Below, piece after piece: positions 24,660-36,500 of a stretch of DNA of 64,000 bases. The notes beneath the pieces are model-generated. The model made no database searches, was not told the origin of the DNA, and worked only from the letters and a program-made list of their open reading frames with translations. A program made the position numbers and the translations under genes. The stretch comes from Polyodon spathula (Eukaryota; Chordata; Actinopteri; Acipenseriformes; Polyodontidae), in assembly GCF_017654505.1 (NCBI RefSeq), contig NC_054558.1, positions 14,623,628 to 14,687,627 on the forward strand, read 5' to 3'. Numbering within the stretch: the stretch's first letter is position 1; each line of letters begins with the position of its first letter.

Positions 24660-27600
24660 TTAATGTGCTAGCAAGCTGCTAGAAACCATGCCAACTGCAT
24701 TGTGCATTTTATCAGTGGGGGCAGGAATGAGGACCTCACTGCAGGACATGGAGCAGAGTCCGGGACAACGCCACACGCACCCCAGAGACAGGGCTCCCAG
24801 GAGAGCCATCAGGAGAACGGGAGCAGCCAGGTCACACAGCCAGGCCAGGGCCTGCTGGGGGAGGAGAGAGCAAGGGGTTAGTAACAGGAAGGACTCAGTG
24901 CAGCCATTGTCTCTCCAGTGCCCAGGGGCAGCATCAAAAGGAGTGTGTTACTTTAGGAACTGCAGAGACTCATGCTTTGGAGACAGCTGGTAGGGGTGGG
25001 CAAAGTCCCAATACTAGGAAACACTAAAGTGTACACTGGATTGGAGACTGCAGGCTGAACTCACCCTCCAGTGACAGAGCAGGGCTCCCCTGGTACAATT
25101 CCTGGCTTCCAGCAGACAGCTCTTCAGGAAGGATCCTCAGGGGTCCCAGCACTGCAGTGTGTCTCAACCCCTCCTCAGCTGCTCAGGAGAAAGGGAGCCT
25201 GGTTAGAAACAGGCCCTGCTGCTTTGCAGCAATGCAGTACCAGTCACAACAGGGGGAAGGATGAAGGAGTGCTGGTTAAAACCACCCAAAAAAGACAACT
25301 TGGCGGCCTACAGGTCATTGAGCAGAGTACCAGCAAGACATCACGCACCTGCTCTGGGTGGGATGGGGGAGCACTGCACCACTACTTGAGCATCCTTTGT
25401 TGGCTGCCATACAATTTTAAATTCACTCACCTCAAAATCAAGTTACACCCCACAGCTACCTGTGCATTTACATTATACAGGACATAGTAGAATTAGTACC
25501 CGTGTCCCTCCTCTTCCTCAGATTGCATTTGGAGGTACAGCAGCTGCATACAGAGAACTGACCAGGGTTATCCAGGAGCTCCCAGCTGGAACACAAGAGC
25601 AGGACAATGAACCCAAAAACATTACTTGACAGAGCAGTACATTGTCCCTATTTCTACACCCAATACACGAACGTAAATGCAGGAGTGAACTGTACGCACA
25701 GAAGGTTCCACAATATACCCAGGTTTAGGAAGCACAAGTGGTTCCCCAGGGCAGGGTTTGCACCCACAATCCTGGGGACCCCTGTGTCTGCTGCTTCTCA
25801 AACTCTTAATTGAACCAATGTGCTTAGACCTTAAATTGCTCTCATCTGCTAAAAAAGTTGCCAATTAAGATACTGCTAAATCAGTTATATTAAACTCCAA
25901 CTGCTTAAAAGCTAATTAAAATGCCAAATTATGAATTGTTCAATTAAATGATTTAGAACCAGACACAGGGGTCCCTCAGAACCAGATTTGGGAAACCCTA
26001 CCCTAGGGACACACCTCATTGCCCTCCAGTTACCGACAACCAGGAGAACGCATTTCAATAATTCTCCACACAACTGTAAAAGGAGGCACAGAACTGATTG
26101 TGCAGATTAAGAAACAAGTACTGGGTCACTGGACCTCACAGCCATGCACTCCCTTTGTACAGAAAGCAGCCTCAGCAGGGTCCAGTCCTTACCTCCTGGT
26201 TCTCTGGTTGAATGAGCACACTTTCTTAGTGGGGTCACTGAGCTGGGCAGGGTCCCAGGCCAGCAACCTGCAATGGATATAGACCTAGGAAAGAAATAAT
26301 TTATTTAAAAGAAATTATGAGAATAAATTGCCCTAGAACTGCCACCACCTTATTACCGGTGGAACTATATACACAAAGACTTGCACACTACGAGCACAAC
26401 AGCACATACGCACCAAGACACACCAGGTATAGAATCTTGGTAACTAGCTGCCCTGAGCCTCCAATACAATGCAGATTAGCCCATCAGATTCTCACATCTG
26501 TATACAGTTGTGTAAACTTGAAGGCCTGAACAACCAGACGGATCTCGGAGGTCTGAACACGGGACAGAAACATGGAGTTACCAGCCTGGCCGTCTATAAA
26601 GCATCTGCAGGGAGAAACACTAAGCAGGGGGAGGCACTGCCAGGACTCTGTGTGCCAGCGAGACTTGCTGTACAAATTACATTCCAACCCAAGTCATGTG
26701 TACAAGTGGAAAGTTTGAACTTATAACTTGGGTCTGGTTTCACAAACCCTGGTTAACTCTAATCATGGCATTTATCCTACCTAAATTAAGACTAGGGTCT
26801 GTGAACCAATTACTAACCAGATAAAGAACCAGTTCATTTAAAATTACAATCTGAGCCTTCCCAGCACAGTTATTAGTTCAACTGAGCTTTTGCTATGTTC
26901 ACAAAGCTGACCAGTCAACACCCCCTTCCTAAATCCAACCAGGATTACTGTGTTTCCAAGAGCTAAACAGGTTTAAATCATGTCTTTACTACACAGCTTG
27001 CAGCGATTATCTACCCATGGTTGGTGATGAGCTGGTAGGTCTGGCTCTGAGACATCTGAAACACAAAGATGAGCATAACAGCAACACGCCCAACTCATTT
27101 CACGAGCCAGGACAGAGCAGCATTGACCAACACCAGAGGAACTAGCCAAAACGTTCTCTACTTGACTGGAGGAAGTGACCCAAGGAGCACCACAGGCTGC
27201 TCCCCCTGCCAGGTTAGGGTTGCACTGGACACCTAAACCAATATACTGAGTGTACACTGCAGGACAGCAAACTCACCATTCATAATCCCCATGGTAAACT
27301 CCAGCTTCCCAAACCCAGAGGCATCCCCGAGTGCAGGGTTATACACTGGAGGAGCCCAGACATCAGGTCTGCAGAAGGCACAGGTAGAAATCTTTGTTTA
27401 GAGCAGCAGCCATAGGACAGTTTGCATTCAGCAGAAGACACTAGGAATTCAGGAAACAATTTATTGACAATAGTTAACACAAACTTACTCTTGTTGCCTT
27501 CACAGCAAGGAAGCTGGTCCGAATTAACACAGTAAATATAATTTGACTATGCACAGATTACTGTATTTAGTGACAAACTAGCTTTTAAATAAAAGCTAAA

Positions 27601-28845
27601 TAAAGACAGCAACTCCACAATTATAAAAAAAGTTGACATTGAGTAAATTCATAGATTTTTTGTAAATGTACCTCCAAAGAATCCACACATTAGATACCCT
27701 TAAGTCAAGTGTCATGCATACGATGCATGACTCAATACCTGAATGCATTAACAACCCAGAGGCTTTTCAACACATCTTTACAGCATGTTTAAGCCAAGAC
27801 CAACACTCACCTGGTGTAGGTGCACACAATAGCCCGATTGAAGGGAGTCTGGTAGAAGCCACCCTGGGTGGGCTTGTAGGTCAGCACATTCATGTAACTG
27901 GTAAAGTTGGCAGTAACCTGGGCAAGGCATGGTTAAATGTCAGTTAAACACTGCAGTTCAAAGGCAACACATCTCCATCACTTAGCCTTTACAAGACTGG
28001 GGTTACAGCACACACTGCATAAAGCAGAGACAATACATTTAGTTTTAAAAAAAAAGTGTAAATAAGCAATTCCCCTTATACGTTTGTATTGCTTACTCAT
28101 GTAGCGCATCCTAGCGCCAGACAACAGTTAAACGTTTAAAAAAGCTAATACAACCATAACCAATATTGCATAAAAACCACAGGAAGTCATCCTAGTACAA
28201 TGGGTATATTTATACAAGCATGCACAAATCAATACGGTGCAGTGCAATATGAGCTCGAACGCTTACGTGAACCCAATACACAAGCCGTTAGAAGCCACTT
28301 ACTATGCTCATAAAGCGGCAGTCCAGCAGGCCGTACTGGAACACCACCATGTTATTACCGGCGCTGCTGCTGGATGGAGGGCAGGTTCCCAGCAGGAGGC
28401 CACTCGGGTCCAGAGGCAACGCCGGTCGAAAGTAATCCAACAACACCCTCACAGCCACCGAGTCCACGCCGCAGGCTGTACTCACAGCTACAGGGGAAAC
28501 GGGTTCAGAATAAAGCGGAACACGCAACTCCTTTATTTCAGGTGTTACGGAATTCAAGATTTAATTTTGTAACTATGAATTACCTTTAAAAATTACCAAG
28601 TACGCACTACTGAGTGTTGCACAAGAGGACATCATTGTCTGGATATCAGTAAAACAAGTCTGTTAACACACTAACATCATGCAGCGGTACAGTCAGTGCT
28701 ACCAAAACATAAGGCACAAAACACACTAACCCCCCGAGTAGCCCACATTACCTTCCTGTGGTGCAGCAAACGGTACACAGCACAAACACTACCGTCCAGG
28801 TTCTTTTTTAGTGGCATTAATTACACATTTCCACAACGACACCAT
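24660..28845 (-). pseudogene. ZP3-like copy 2, disabled
   Basis: All ten exon positions are recognisable: 28752-28845, 28303-28487, 27811-27917, 27277-27368, 27015-27055, 26496-26604, 26193-26284, 25500-25585, 25065-25178, 24660-24854. Three lesions are visible. Exon 1 is 94 instead of 67 bases because a copy of the upstream promoter text replaced part of the signal-peptide codons, leaving an in-frame TAG at 28789-28791. Exon 5 has shrunk from 181 to 41 bases, removing most of the ZP-C start and shifting the frame. The exon 10 acceptor region lost 8 bases, so the membrane-anchor exon reads out of frame to a stop at 24832-24834. Exons 2-4 and 6-9 keep open frames and good splice sites (exon 6 CFIDG, exon 7 VYIHC, exon 8 RKRR). 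A MITE lies in the intron between exons 7 and 8. A truncated product is very unlikely to join an egg coat. Confidence 0.88.
25749..26003. mobile_element. MITE-like element in intron of copy 2
   Basis: About 30-base imperfect terminal inverted repeats: gcagggtttgcacccacaat at the left, and accagatttgggaaacccta with ggggtccct before it at the right. The interior is AT-rich and non-coding. It is absent from the same intron in copies 1, 3, 4 and 5. Confidence 0.65.
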
Positions 28846-28947
28846 CTTCAAAACCAACAGTTACCTACCAAATACTACCGTCCAGGTGCTTTTCTAGCGA
28901 CATTAATTAGAGTCCTTTGATAATTAACACTGAGTGGACCACTGACA

Positions 28948-28953
28948 CAGGTG
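28948..28953 (-). promoter_or_regulatory. Conserved E-box upstream of copy 2
   Basis: CAGGTG, 103 bases before the ATG, kept although the gene is broken. The surrounding 150 bases closely match the promoters of copies 3 to 5. Confidence 0.5.
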
Positions 28954-29117
28954 TATCGAGTTGTGCCATTGCGCGGGCGCTTGCGTATATCACACACATT
29001 CCAGAATACCCGACAGTTAACATCAATTAAAAATTGGACAGACCTTATTGCCTTGCTAACACTGCAGGTTTCGTTGCACCGGCTATGCGTGAGTTCAAAT
29101 TTAACTTAGTTATACAG

Positions 29118-29387
29118 CTCCACTCAGGCTGCAGGGTTATTCGGATCCTAAACTATCTGGACGATTGGTTGATTTGCGCGCAGTCAAAAGCACGCGCAGA
29201 GGCGCACACAAAACAGATCATAGCTCATGTGGCAAAGTTGGGGCTCTCAATACATCAACAGAAGAGCAACTTCATACCGTCTCAGTCCACAGTGTTGCTG
29301 GGGATCAAATTGAACTCTGTGAGCATGCTTGCCTCACTGTCGGAAGACAGGATTCGGTCATTGGAGACCACACTCTCCTACAGGTAA
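29118..29387 (+). pseudogene. DIRS reverse transcriptase fragment
   Basis: Reads RILNYLDDWLICAQSK, with the catalytic YLDD box typical of DIRS reverse transcriptases, then LGLSIHQQKSNFIPSQS and LLGIKL. The frame stops at 29387, and the N-terminal fingers and palm are missing. Confidence 0.85.
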
Positions 29388-29598
29388 ACTATATCGAAGG
29401 TTGTTGGGGCTGATGGCAGCCGCCTCGATAATCCTTCCACTAGGGCTGCTGAGAATGTGCCTGCTTCAAGCCTGGGTGAATACACTCAAGGTGCACACCG
29501 GTCCGAGATCGGTGCGAGTGTCCAGACAATGCCAGAAGACACTGGAGTGATGGCTCCGTCCCGGCAATCTGCACCTCAGATCTCCTCACAGAAGGGAA

Positions 29599-29871
29599 GT
29601 GATCACTACAGACTTCTCCAGTCTGGGCTGGGGAGCAGTCTGGAACAGAAGAGGAATAAGAGGTCAGTGGAAGGGACATTGGCAGCAAGCGCACATAAAT
29701 GCTCAAGAGCCGCAAGCAGCGAGCCTAGCGTTATTACATTTTCGCCAGCAATTAGTGCACAAACATGTACTGGTCCGGACAGACAACACCACAGAGGTAG
29801 CCTACATAAATCACCAAGGCGGCCTGTGCTCACCGGGCCTTCACCACGCAGCACACAGACTCCTGTCCTGA
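29599..29871 (+). pseudogene. DIRS RNase H fragment
   Basis: Open frame with VITTDFSSLGWGAVWN-type start (TDxSxxGWG), AHINAQEPQAASLAL (catalytic Glu region) and VRTDNTTEVAYINHQGG (catalytic Asp region). This is the usual RNase H arrangement following the DIRS reverse transcriptase. It is in a different frame from the RT piece. Confidence 0.85.
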
Positions 29872-30264
29872 ACGTACAGAAACTTGCGTTCCATCAGGGC
29901 AGTTCACCTCCCCGGTGTGAACAACAAGGCAGCAGACCTTCTGTCCAGAGGAGCTCTAGACAGCTCAGTGGAGTAAGCATCCTCAAGTGGTGGAACAGAT
30001 TTGGGAGAGGTTTCGGCCGGCACGAGTTGACCTCTTTTCCACAGCCAAGTCCACTCATTGCCCCCTATGATTCTCCATGGAGAGAGACGGGGGTCCCCTG
30101 GGAGTAGATGCGCTAGCGCACCCCTGGCAGCAGGAGCTCTTGTATGCGTTCCCTCCGCTACCATTAATACACTAGAGAGGCTAGGAGGCTTAGTCCTCCC
30201 ATGAAAAGCATAATCCCCAAGTGGGATCTAGAACTGGTACTGCGGGCCCTTATGGGTCCCCCAT

Positions 30265-30915
30265 TTGAGCCCATGGCGTCAGCAGAACTGCGCCGTTTCA
30301 TTGAAAGTGGCATTTTTAATAGCCATTACGTCTGCCAGACGAGTAAGTGAGCTTCATGCATTGTCCATCGATGACACATGTATGACTTTCACTGGAAGTG
30401 ACTCGCGGGTAACATTAAGAACAAATCCATCCTTTTTGCCAAAGGTGGTATCCTCATTCCATATTAACCAATCAGTGGTTTTGGAAACTTTCAGACCTCC
30501 CCCACAAGAGTCAGAGGAGGATCGTAGACAACACACGCTATGCCCAGTTCAGGCTCTGCGCTGTTATTTGGATAGGACAGCATCCTGGAGACAGTCCAAC
30601 CAGGTGTTTGTCTGCTACGGGTCCCGCTCTAGAGGTTAGGCCCTATCGAAGCAATGTCTAGTGCACTGGGTGACAGATGTGATACGCTTGGTGTATGAAC
30701 AGACGGACTCCCTGTTACTGGGGGGCATTACGGCCCATTCTACCAGCGGCCAGGCAAATCGTTGGGCTTTCCTTCATGGCACCTCCTTAGATGAATTATG
30801 CAATGCTGCTACATGGACAGGTAGTCAGACATTTGTGTGTTTTTACCGCCTTGATGTGACAAACCAAATGAAACCCTCTCTGAGCTCTAGAGTTCTGCAG
30901 GCAGCATGCCCTTAG
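30265..30915 (+). pseudogene. DIRS tyrosine recombinase, decayed
   Basis: Contains SARRVSELHALSID with the first catalytic Arg and ends with TFVCFYRLDV, which holds the catalytic Tyr. An in-frame TAG lies at 30637-30639, after which the same frame continues (HWVTDVIRL). The second catalytic motif reads HSTSGQAN where functional DIRS recombinases have HxxR, so the Arg appears lost. Upstream, 30230-30300 carries the preceding domain (ALMGPPFEPMASAELRR) in another frame, showing a frameshift near 30295. Confidence 0.85.
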
Positions 30916-31175
30916 GTGTCATGTTGGCTCTGTTGCTATCGCAGGGGGGCTGTACTGTCGGTAACCTGGAGCCACGACAGCTCCGGTACAGCTTTCCTAT
31001 TCTGTAATGGTTGTCATTTGAATTGAAAGGGAACATTAGGTTATTACCCTTCGAGGTCGTGTCCCCAGCTGACCTCTGATTTCGAAAGAAAATGGCAATG
31101 TGCTACTGTGAGACGTCCCTCTTCAGCAGGAGGTGGGCGGGACTTCCCCCTCACAGCAGGGCCCAGAGAGCGCAG

Positions 31176-31584
31176 TGTGACAGGCTGGCGAGTGGATAGA
31201 GGCCCAGAGACAGACTGCAGTTCAAAAAAATAATGTTTTTATTATAAATTAACACAAAATAAAAGTGCACAAGGGCAAAATAAAATATATTTAAACACAA
31301 ATAAAGCAAAACTCACAAAAATAAAGGTTTCCAGGCTGGGCAGTGCCTTCACTAGATTTAAAAAATTTCAAAAAACCACAAACACCAACCTGCTTCCTCA
31401 GCTCCCTCCTCTCAATGGGAAGCAGAGGCCTCCTTTTATGTCAGGTGGCTGGGCGCTGATTGATCGTTAATTAAGCTAATCAACTAATCAACCCCAGCCA
31501 CCTGAACACAATGAACCTAGGCAAGTAGGGGAATTTAACCCCATCCCTGCCAATTTCTAAAGGGCAGAGCTGTGCTCTGCCACA
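31176..31584. mobile_element. Solo LTR nested in DIRS element
   Basis: Starts tgtgacaggctgg and ends gctctgccaca (TG...CA), with the internal text tggcagggatgggg/ttaaccccatccctgcc. It is a diverged relative of the LTRs at 50056 and 52003, which begin tgtgacaggatagctggg. A clear target duplication is not visible. Confidence 0.7.
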
Positions 31585-31690
31585 AGCACCTTTTGTATAT
31601 TTGCTCAGCTTGACGGTCAGAGAGGCTCTTCCCATTCGGTAATGGTTGTCATTCTCTTTCAGGGAACCAGGGTTATAGTAATAACCTAAC

Positions 31691-33560
31691 ATTTTTATTT
31701 GTAATCTGGATATACTGTCTAATTCTTTATATTGTAAAATTATTGTATACATATTTATAAATGTGTTCACTTAAACATATTGCTATTGCTCCTCTAAAAT
31801 AAAATAAAAATATTGGGTCTAACACATTTAAAGTAAAAAAACTGAAAATAATTATGTTTTAAAAAATCTGAAATTCATGTAAAATGTATATGATGTGGCA
31901 GGTGGGGATCTGTGACTATGGAAGCTGTTTCCCTTTAGTAGAACTGCAATAGGGTGTATTTGCAGAAATCAACTTTTTCATTGCCGCATGCTTATTTATT
32001 TCTTCTGTATCAAATCCTGTGTATTGTAGGCCCACTTGTGCAATTTTCCCCATTGAGTATATAAACAATATAATATTGTTCTATTCTGTTCAATTCTAAT
32101 ACCGATTACATTTGATGAAGCTGAACATACCGAAATTGTTCAAAGAATCCATGTCCACTCCGGTCTCATTTGAACCAACACTATTGAAAATAATTGGAAG
32201 CAAAAATCTGTCAGTTTGTGAAGAGGTTGAAACTTTAAGAGGCAGGCTTTGAAACCAATGTAATATTATGACACTGTGCACAATCCATGGTTTCAGCGGA
32301 TAGTGAAAAGGGAGCTGCTAACACATTACCAACATTGGCGTCCAACAAGAAACGAGTAGCTGCCCAATGCAGCAACACTATGGATTTGCTGCAGAACCAA
32401 ACTGTCGCAAAGGGGAGCAGTGAAATCCATCATGTCTACTGAAAATACCTTCCTGCCTCCAGCCCCTTTTAATCCAGCTCAAGCCCCAATTTTAGTACAT
32501 AGGGATCCAGCCACAAAGGACCATCCTGCACCACCTAGGGATCTCTCCAAATTCTGGGATTCTCAAAGAATTAGAGAAATTGAAACTCAAAAATCAACCA
32601 TGTTCATTTTCAAATATAAATGCAGGATTTATCAAATTCTATTAACTTCCCACCTAAGTGGAAAACAGAAACAAAACCCTGGGTAAGTTAGTGCAATAAA
32701 CAGGGAATGTGGAGCTTGATCACAGAAGAGTGTTAATTCAGCCTGAATTGCACAAACACTAAGTTTTCATCCACCTTTGCTTGGTAATAGATGTCAGAAG
32801 TCTTGCAGCCCAATGTTCCGCAACACACAACAGGAGTTTGAGCTTCAAGCAATGATTGGGGTTTTCCCCACACAGAACCCTTGGTCTCAGCACATTTGTT
32901 TCAGCAATTATTTCTTCTTGGATTTTGTCCCCCCAAAAAAAAAAAAACTACTTGTTTGGACTTTCTCTTGAACAATTTTACTAAGTCGGATAGACGTCTG
33001 CCTACATATATTAGCCCAGAAAAGACTAAATAAAAAGTTACATGCAAGTAGAAGGGGTTATACAAGGAATTCATAATGGTCTTTGCAACATTTAGTAAGA
33101 AGCAGAGTTGGACATTGCAGCAATTCAAAACAGGTCCAGCAACATTTCTAGCTGCACAGAACTACTAAAGGTAGCGTTCAAGAAGTCCTCTACAGACTTT
33201 GCCAAGGGATCACTGTTGAAGAGCACCATTTTATTTGAACACAAGTTAATGTCAGATGCCATTACATAATGTTACCCCCCAAAAAAATATAGCAACCAGG
33301 TGTACTGGATTGGTCAGTTAGTGGCCATCTGTACAATACAGATTAATATGCCAAACTTACCCCAGCTTTAGAAGTAATTTTCACTTATAGTTGATGCTAA
33401 ACTTAATTTCCAAGCTAAAAAAAAAAAAAATAGAAACCCTGTACCAATCCTGTTAAAGCAAGTAAAATTGTCAGAAAGACATTTGATGCCCTGGAAACCC
33501 AAATACTCAGCTTAGAAATTTTACTCCGTGGCAGAATTCAGACAGACCAGAGGTTCTTTA
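31691..33560. repeat. Array spacer block before copy 3
   Basis: Starts with the ctggatatactgtctaattc text shared with 41.70, 49.97 and 62.22 kb and continues through attgggtctaac, ggtggcaggtgggga and the gaagctgaacatac block to the 3' flank of copy 3. This unit has an empty LTR site: gctcctctaaaataa near 31787. No gene is seen. Confidence 0.8.
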
Positions 33561-33570
33561 TGTAGCCATT

Positions 33571-33576
33571 TTTATT
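33571..33576 (-). terminator. Polyadenylation signal AATAAA, copy 3
   Basis: TTTATT on the plus strand, 17 bases past the stop codon. Confidence 0.7.
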
Positions 33577-33593
33577 TTGCAACATACAAGAAA

Positions 33594-36500
33594 TTAGAAT
33601 TGTGCCGGTGAGCTGCTGGAAACCACGCCGACTGCCGTGTGCATTTCAGTGGGGTCAGGAATGAGGAGCTCACTGTTGGACTTGGAGCAGAGTGTGGGAC
33701 GATGCCACACGCACATAATAGCCAGAGACAGGGATCCCAGAAGAGCCATAAGCAGCAGGGGAGCAGCCAGGACAGGCAGCCAGGCCAGAGCCTGCTGGGG
33801 CTCTGGGGAGAAGAAAAAGGGGTTAGAAACAGGAAGGGCTGCCAATGCAACCACTCCAGTGCCCAGGAGCAGTTTCAATGAGGGCCTTACTTTAGGACCT
33901 GCAGAGAACCACACTTTGGCATGGGAGAGCAGAAAGTGCCTTTGTTCCAATACTAGAAAATATTAGTTTATTCAGCTTCCTAGGGCGAAGTTATGGTTAT
34001 GCCATAAGCTTGAATGTTTTAGCAGAAATTATACAATTCAGGTGAAGGAAACACAACTGCAAGGGAATCTGTACTGTAAAAATGAAAGTCTACACTGGAT
34101 TGGAGCCTGCAGGCTGAACTCACCCTCCAGTGACAGAGCAGGGCTCCTCAGGTAAAATTCCTCGCTTCCAGCAGACAGCTCTTCAGGAAGGATCCTCAGG
34201 GGTCCAAGCACTGCAGTGTGTCTCAGCCCCTCCTCAGCTGCTCAGGAGAAAGGGAGCCTGGTTAGAAACAGGCCCTGATGCTTTACAGCAATGCAGTAAC
34301 AGCCACAACAGGCAGGCCAAGAGGATGCTGGCTGAAACTACCCAAGAGAAGCCAAACAACTTTGATGCCAACAGGCCATTGAGCAGAGCACCAACAAGAC
34401 AGCCAGTGGCCAGTCTGTTTTGGGTGGGGGGGAAAGATTTAAAACCATACAAAGACCTGTACAATTTCTATATAGAGAAAACTTAGTACCTGTGTCCCTC
34501 CTCTTCCTCAGACTGCAGTTGGAGGTACAGCAGCTGCACACAGAGCTCCGACCAGGGTTATCCAGGAGCTCCCAGCTGGAACAAGAGCAAGACACTGAAC
34601 CCAAGGGCACTGCAATAGACTACTACTCTAAGCAGCAGTAGAATGAAGTTGGTCCGTGCCCTGCCACCCAATTACTGGCATTTCAATTATTCTCCCTACA
34701 ACTGTAAGGAGGCACAGAGCCGACTGTGCGGATTAAGAAACGAGTCCTGGGTCACTAGACCTCACAGCCCTGCACTCCCCTTGTACAGAGAGCAGCCTCC
34801 AGTCCTTACCTCCTGGTTCTCTGGTTGAATGAACAGGCTTTCTTGGTGGGGTCACCGAGCTGGGCAGGGTCCCAGGCCAGTAGCCAGCAATGGATGTAGA
34901 CCTAGGAAAACATTTGAGATGAAGCAACTCCCACTGATCATTTGCTTCAGGTGGCATTCCAATTAATATTGCTCTACAACCTCCGAATTGTATTTGAAAT
35001 TACACACCTAGAGCACAGCATCAGATATTCACCAGGGAAAGAATTGTTAACTAGCTGCCTGAACCCTCCAATACAAAAGCAAGTTAACCCAGATACTCAC
35101 ATCTGTATTCCGTTGTGTAAACTTGAAAGCCTGGACAACCAGACGGATCTCGGAGGTCTGGACTCGGGGCAGAAACCTGGAGTTACCAGTCTGTCCATCT
35201 ACAAAGCATCTGCAAGGAGAAAGAGCACTGAGCAGGTGGAGGCACGTGCAAGGACTGCAGACAACCACTGGAAGGAAGTCAGCAAAACCTCCCGTGTTCC
35301 AGCGAGACTTGCTGTACAAATTACATCCCAACCCTTTGTGTCAGGTGCACTAGTGGAAAGTTAACCTTAACTAGTTAACTATCATGGACATATTACCAAT
35401 ATTAATATTTTGTAGTCAAACTGCCGCCAATTAGGAGTCTGCAAACCAATTGCAACCTAAAAGAACTAGCCCATCTAAGCTACAATTTGCCTTCCCAGCA
35501 TGGCCAGTTTAATCCAGCTGAGCTGCTGCCATATTCACAAAGCTGACCATTCAACACCCCTTCCTAAATCCAAGCATGACTTGTGCCTCTAAGGGATAAA
35601 TACATAATGTATTCACTACAGCTTGCAGCAAGCATCTACCCATGGTTGGTGATGAGCGGGTAGGTCTGGCTTGAAGGGCTCAGCTCTGGAGTGCTTGCAG
35701 CAACACACGCTTCCATGTAGACCATCAGCGGCATGTGGAATTGCTGCTTCACTGCAGCTGCAATGAAGATGGGGGACCCCAGGAAGAATAGACTGGAGGT
35801 GCGTGGGGCTGAGAAGTCATCTGAGACAAAGGAGAGGAGCATGAGAACAGCAACCCATCCAAATCTCATGAGCTAGGACAGAGCAGCACCAGAGGAATTA
35901 GCCAAAACATTTTCTACTTGACTGGAGGAAGTGACCCAAGCACCACAGACCTAAACCAATAGATCAAGTGTACACTGCAGGACAGCAAACTCACCATTCA
36001 TAATCCCCATGCTAAACTCCAGCTTCCCAAACCCAGAGGCATCCCCGAGTGCAGGGTTATACACTGGAGGAGTCCAGCCAGCAGGTCTGGAGAAGACATG
36101 GATAGAAAGCTTTGGTTAGAACAGCAACACATCAGGACAGTTTGCATTCAGAAGTAGACACTGAACTGGAGAAGCCATTTATTGGTATTAGTTAATGGAA
36201 ATTTACTCTTGCTGCCATCACAATAAGTTAACTGGTCCAGAAATCCTAATGCAGTAAATGACTTGATTTTCAGAGACCACTGTATTCAGTGCCATAAACT
36301 GGGTTTAAAGTAACCGCCCATAAAAAAAATTCCACAATAAACTAAACTGACAATTCATTGACTTTGTAATCTTAATTCTCAATGAAAAAAACTCCACAAA
36401 TTAGATTCTATTAAGTATCAGACAGGATGCTTGAATGAACAGCCCAGAGGCTTTGAACACATCCTTACAGCATGTTTAAGCTAAGACCACTCACCTGGTA

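Larger units (their letters stand above)
29118..31690 (+). mobile_element. 5'-truncated DIRS-like retrotransposon with nested LTR
   Basis: DIRS elements copy through reverse transcriptase and integrate with a tyrosine recombinase. This copy starts inside the reverse transcriptase right after the copy-2 upstream text ttatacag. It carries RNase H and recombinase sequence and ends at repeated terminal text (taatggttgtcatt at about 31007 and again near 31640; ttaggttattac near 31036 and its inverse near 31680). Frameshifts and stops separate the domains. A solo LTR (31176-31584) sits inside its 3' end. In the array it occupies the place where other units have LINE and poly-T spacer. Confidence 0.85.

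Noticed and set aside
29457..30107. 216-codon frame across the DIRS element
   Set aside because: It overlaps the RNase H frame in another phase and has no domain. It is an out-of-frame shadow.
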